Assembly: GCA_037954325.1 (NCBI GenBank)
Contig: JBBMNZ010000030.1
Location: 9,680,501-9,744,500, forward strand
Length of the DNA stretch: 64,000 bases
Origin: Fistularia commersonii
Taxonomy: Eukaryota > Chordata > Actinopteri > Syngnathiformes > Fistulariidae
Reading direction: 5' to 3'
Positions 59,481 through 64,000 of the stretch are shown piece by piece. Within the stretch, counting starts at the first letter, position 1. Every line of letters begins with the position of its first letter. The notes beneath the pieces are model-generated. The model was not told the origin of the DNA. It worked only from the letters and a program-made list of their open reading frames with translations, and did not search any database. Both the position numbers and the translations under genes were made by a program.

Positions 59481-60119
59481 TAGATGTTGCACTACACTGC
59501 CTGGAGAATAGTGATCAACTAGGTTCCTATTCTATTTTTTTTTTTCCCTCCTCAGTCCCCGCTTTGAACGTGAGTTAATGAGCCCCCTTGTCTTGAATTG
59601 AAAAAAGATAAAGAATACTTTAAAACTGATTATTTTGCATCCACTCGGTCTTTTATGTTTATACCCAAAAGGAAGGTTGATGCAAGAAAGCAAGATTGTG
59701 ACATTGAATTTTATCGTATCGAGAATTCCGGTGAGTTCAGTGTGTTTTTGTCTTCTGCTAAATCAGCCTTCACTCGTCACGTAGGGAGATTAACATTTAG
59801 TTTACTGACAAGAAGGAAATCCTATAAAAACCAGTCGGAGTAGATGTTGAGCATTGTGTTACGAGTTATTACGGTTACAAATACACTTAGCGTTAATGTT
59901 TTATCCATTTTGGTATATCCTATATCATTGTGTTTGTCTGATTAGAGGTAACAAATGCCAGCGGAGTAGCCCACTGAACTGCGTCTGAGCATTAAAAGGA
60001 ACGCGGCCCTTATTTTGTTTACTTTCTGCCATTCAGTTTAAGTCAAGTGCTAATGGTTTTCACTAAGCACTTTGTTTCTTAAAAAAAAAAAAAAATTATT
60101 TGTGCAATATATCCTCTTG

Positions 60120-60255
60120 CATGCTTTTGAACTATGAGAGGAAACATGAGAACCTGGAGAGAAACCACGCAGACACCGGGAGGAAACAGACACATGAAGG
60201 ATGGCCAGTTGGAATCGAACCGGGGACTCTTCGGCCGCCGCTCAATTAACCTGTA
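60120..60255 (-). mobile_element. tRNA-headed SINE, 5' part
   Basis: Plus-strand reading shows GAGAACCTGGAGAGAAACCA CGCAGACACCGGGAGGAAAC and TTGGAATCGAACCGGGGAC, i.e. an inverted B box (GGTTCGATTCC on the minus strand) with the SINE body. The A box end is degraded. Confidence 0.55.
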
Positions 60256-60802
60256 TATGCCATAAATTAACATCATGACCTTTTCTTGATCTTTTCATAC
60301 ATAAATAGTCTCCATCTCATCAACTTGTGATTTCAAAGCGCTTGCGGACTCATTTATGCGCACCGTTAAATTTGCACCCTAGCCTTCTGCTCATCCTCTG
60401 CATTCATTTCACAATTCTGCTGTTTTTTGGGGGATATCGTTGTGGGGAAATAGATCAATACCACCAGGAATGTATGCTGAAAGGTGACCAGTAAAAGAAA
60501 CAGAGAACAAGAATTCTGTTTCCGTACACTTCAGTGTAATTGATGGCAGTCCACAATCATCTACTGTGTTGCCTCTTTCTTAGAGTTTGCATTATCACCA
60601 GCTCTTCTGCTGTCGCCGTGATATCATCTGAAACGGAGCGTGGAAAACAGAAGTGAACCATGCACCGCCCTCTAGTGGATGTACTGCTTAATAACCATGA
60701 CAACGTAAAGCTTTTGTGGGAAGTATGTGGCTGTGACGGTTGATGAAGTTTGAAACATAGCATGAGCATAAATGAGCCCTACTACTGGATTTCACGTTCA
60801 AC

Positions 60803-61080
<278 letters not shown>

Positions 61081-61369
61081 GGGTAAACAATGCACTCAGA
61101 GCAAAACTCTTGAGTTTCTGCAGGTTCAATAGTTTTTCCTAATTCACGGCCGAAAAATGCACTTGCAAAACAAACAAACCAATAAACTGTCACACATGCT
61201 ATCCACCTAACAACGACAAATGTTTCATTGTATGTTTTTTTCAAGGGCATATAATGGTGTGTGTGTGTGTTAAGTAAGGACATGGCCTGACATTCAAGTG
61301 TCATTGATCTAAAAAACTGCCTTGCAAAACATCTTATTACTCTGTTGTATCAACACATTCTCCTGCCAT

Positions 61370-61800
61370 TAATGTAATGACCGGCTGCTCTGCATCCTCT
61401 CCGTCCATCCACCTAAAGACTCCATTTAGTCAGATTCAAATGTAAATCATCACGTCAGCCGTTGGTTTCCGCCGTTACTATGCAACTTTTATGCATCCGG
61501 TATGGCCGTAATCTAAATTGGTTTTTCGCAGCATTATTGGGGTGGATAAAGGAATATAAATGATCCTATGCGAACACCGTGAATTATTCCCTCCCTTGTC
61601 ATCTCGCCCAAAAGCCACCACAGTTTCAGGCAGGAAATCTAATTCATGAAATATCAAGCCATTTTCTTTTTCATTAAAAAAAGAAAAGAAAAGAAGGACA
61701 GCTTATGCGAGCAGACAAGATGTGAAAAACTGCTGCCGTGTTAATAATCCAAACTTTAAGCTGAGAATGATCGTTGTCAATAATAGCCGGTGATATTGGA
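61370..61800. other. Non-repetitive patch, candidate conserved non-coding element
   Basis: Free of recognised repeats and dense in homeodomain/POU-like words (TATGCAAC, CATTTAGTC, TCATTAAAA, TTAATAATCC, CAATAATAG). It contrasts with the repeat-filled flanks. No coding potential is apparent. Confidence 0.2.
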
Positions 61801-62133
61801 AAACACCACATCTGGGAGGAAACGCCATGGCTCTTCGATGGCAGAAATGACATTAGGGCGACACCAATCAGAAGATTTCATCTGCAAACAACTAATTTAC
61901 AGCTGCCAGCTTATTATTATTACTGTTATTTCTTGGCAATGTGATCATAAATTTCGTTATTTCACTGGATTATTATGTAGACAGGAAACCAAAATGAAAT
62001 TCCTAACAACCATGCCAACAGATAAAAAAATTCTCATTATTATGAAAAAGTTATCTTTTTCCTGTTAATTCATTTATTCAAAAGTAATAGCCGATAGGAT
62101 GAGACTGTCGTGAAAGCTGTCAAACAAAGTATC

Positions 62134-63000
62134 ATGCATTCATTCGTCATCTATGCCGCTTATCCAGCACTCACAGGGGGTCACGGGGTTCACCCTAAAT
62201 CGATCGCAGGGTCACATATAGAGGCGTAAAGCCATTCACTCTGTCATACAGACGTCACAGGAGTACAATTTTTCACTTATCATATAAAAACATACAAGCA
62301 TTCACTCTCTCATTCACAAATCACAGAGACACACAGTGATCTCTCACTATAACGCGGTTTACTTTTCACAGTTTCGCTACTTCACGGATTTGCCTTGTGC
62401 ATTGTGTTCTGCATTCTGATTGGCTAAAAAGTCACTCCGCTTCTTCTCTACCTGTGCGTCAATAACGTTGCACTTTAATATGTACATGTAAGTAAAACAG
62501 CTTGCCAAATTTACATTACATGCGTGCAAATTCTCTTGCAATTTCGAGTTTCTCTAAAACCCATAATGTTGACAAAACGCTCTGGACCGACAAAAGCACC
62601 TGCGGCAGGGCCCAAAAGGCAGCAGACATGCTTCTGGACATGCTAAGGGAAGGTAAAAGCTATGCGGCTGAAGGTCGGCATTACGGAATGAATGAATCTT
62701 CCGTTCGTTCCATAAAGACGGAAGAAAAAAACATAAGGACGACAGCAGCAATGTATAAGAGAGTATTGAATTGCATAATAATTGTAAAAAAAAATAAAGG
62801 TTTCTACTTCACAGATTTTGCCTATCAGGGGTTCTTTTGGAACGTAACCCCCGCGAAAAACAAGGGTATACTGTACAAGCATTCATTCTGTCATTCATAC
62901 GTCTGAACAATTCAGGTTCTCCGATGAACCTCCGATATTTTTGGGCTGCGAGAGGAAGCCGATGAACACGGAGGAAATCCGAGCAGAAACCCTTATCCCT
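62134..63000 (-). mobile_element. SINE interrupted by a Tigger element
   Basis: The left part (62134-62333) has the inverted SINE tail and body: GCCGCTTATCCAGCACTCAC, GGGGTTCACCCTAAATCGAT and ATACAAGCATTCACTCTCTC. The right part (62874-63000) continues with TACAAGCATTCATTCTGTCA and CACGGAGGAAATCCGAGCAG. The two were one copy before the insertion at 62334-62873. Confidence 0.6.
62334..62873 (+). mobile_element. Tigger/pogo-type DNA transposon relic
   Basis: The right end, read on the minus strand, is CAGTATACCCTTGTTTTTCG then CGGGGGTTACGTTCC, the Tigger terminal repeat; the left end CAGTGATCTCTCACTATAAC GCGG is its diverged partner. The interior keeps a pogo/CENP-B helix-turn-helix piece, LDMLREGKSYAAEGRHYGMN then ESSVRSIKTEEKNIRTTAA. 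The right flank is TA; the left flank has mutated to CA. Most of the transposase is deleted. Confidence 0.78.
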
Positions 63001-64000
63001 GTGTGGCGAGACTTTGCTGCCATGCTGCTCGTCAAACCATCTAACAGGAGTATTAAACCCGAAAGCAAATCCTGGTAGGCTGCAAGTCCAGCCTTACTCA
63101 AAGCAGATACACCTGGCGTGCAACCAAGTGCTGAAGTGCCCAGCTGCCGCATCGGTGAAAAAGAGGATAAACAGCAAGGCCATATCCATAAAAGTCCAAA
63201 GTATCTCCTTACAACATACATCCTTCATCTGGGCTGATGGTCTGGTTTCTGGAGTCCTTCAAACTCGTCTTGAGCCTCACCTCGGAGCACTCGTACTCTT
63301 CAGTGAGGTTTGTGATAGGCGGTTCAAGGACCTCTTTGTCATAGTGGCTGATATTAGCCAGACAGCATGGGACACCAAACCACTTCTTCACGTATGAAGA
63401 CGTGGTTGGCTCCATCTTCTCCACAGTTGTTACTGGGAGATGGTACCAACTGTGAGTGGCCACATTACCCGAGGGAAAAGTCCTAATTGTAGGCACCAGA
63501 GCCTGTTTTCCAGCTTGCTGGTGATGTCCTGCATTATTTGCTGCACTTGGTCTTTGTCCCTGAGGCTTGCTTCGTACCATCTACCCAGGTATTCGACAGG
63601 TTGCTCACACACTGTTGGTCCTGGGTCGTCACCAATGCAGAATGTCTCATCTTTAAGCTTTCCCATGATTTTTATCTGGGATTTTTATTGGGATTGATAT
63701 TCTCCTGCAGTTTTGCAAGCAGCTGGTGCAGGCTGCAGTAGGGGTCAGAGTGGTTATGTCATCCATGTATGCGTTGATACGAGGAAGGCGGATCCCCTTC
63801 CTGGTCTGCACATCCCCCTGGCCCTGATGATAACCTCCATGTCGAGGCATTGCAAGAGTTTTTGGCCGTTGTAAATTTTTTAGATAAGTTTCCACCCTCG
63901 CACTGCCCACTTTTTTAAGTAGCTTTACAGGGCTCTGCAGCTTGAGAAGGTAGATGAACTTGTTGACCGGACTCTCCAAAGTGTCCAGGCCTTTAATGGG
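63001..64000 (-). pseudogene. Degenerate LINE reverse transcriptase, runs off right edge
   Basis: Minus-strand pieces in changing frames give, 5' to 3': RLPRINAYMDDITTLTPTAA (YMDD catalytic box, near 63.76 kb), GKLKDETFCIGDDPGPTVCE QPVEYLGRWYEASLRDKDQV, LWCLQLGLFPRVMWPL, TTVEKMEPTTSSYVKKWFGV PCCLANIS and LTEEYECSEVRLKTSLKDSR. This is the thumb and C-terminal part of a fish LINE reverse transcriptase whose clade I cannot fix. Several frameshifts make it a relic. Confidence 0.7.

Noticed and set aside
62502..62906. 134-codon plus-strand frame
   Set aside because: It lies inside the Tigger relic; only the helix-turn-helix part is meaningful, and it is annotated with that element.

Overview
The window looks like teleost fish nuclear DNA. 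It carries a multi-exon vertebrate gene with GT-AG introns, and its non-coding sequence is AT-rich. It is dense in repeat classes typical of ray-finned fish: RTE-like and L2/Rex1-like LINE tails, tRNA-headed SINEs, hAT and Tigger/pogo relics, and very long (CA)n arrays. No bacterial, phage, plasmid or CRISPR feature is present.

Region 1 (1-25,584, minus strand) is the 5' four fifths of a Na+/K+-ATPase catalytic alpha subunit gene, best matching the alpha-3 isoform (atp1a3; a/b paralog not resolved). I could assemble 17 coding exons that join in frame to 815 residues, from the initiator Met to the end of transmembrane segment M6. Exon 1 holds only six coding bases (Met-Gly) and is separated from exon 2 by a 14.1-kb first intron. 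The exons for M7-M10 lie off the left edge. A CpG-rich block (about 24.4-26.1 kb) surrounds exon 1 and is the likely promoter.

Region 2 (about 26-40 kb) is 5' flank without a recognised gene. It holds LINE 3' ends, a three-level nested insertion (SINE, hAT, LINE) at 29.4-30.2 kb, a long (CA)n, a palindromic MITE at 35.4 kb and an RTE fragment at 39.2-40.0 kb.

Region 3 (40,825-44,819, minus strand) holds a previously unflagged three-exon gene model that I assembled from splice sites. Its phases join perfectly into a 144-residue protein with a signal peptide, a short cysteine-rich ectodomain, one transmembrane helix split by the first intron, and a short tail with a TRAF-binding-like motif. 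It resembles the small single-domain TNF-receptor family members (BCMA, Fn14), but the family call is tentative. Its first intron carries a hAT relic, a SINE and an (AT)n tract.

Region 4 (45-64 kb) is repeat-rich intergenic DNA: RTE, Tigger/pogo, hAT and LINE relics, SINEs and two long (CA)n arrays. Among these are several non-repetitive patches that look like candidate regulatory DNA, and a degenerate LINE reverse transcriptase with a YMDD box runs off the right edge. The sodium pump gene and the small receptor-like gene have the same orientation, but I see no sequence evidence that they are functionally linked.
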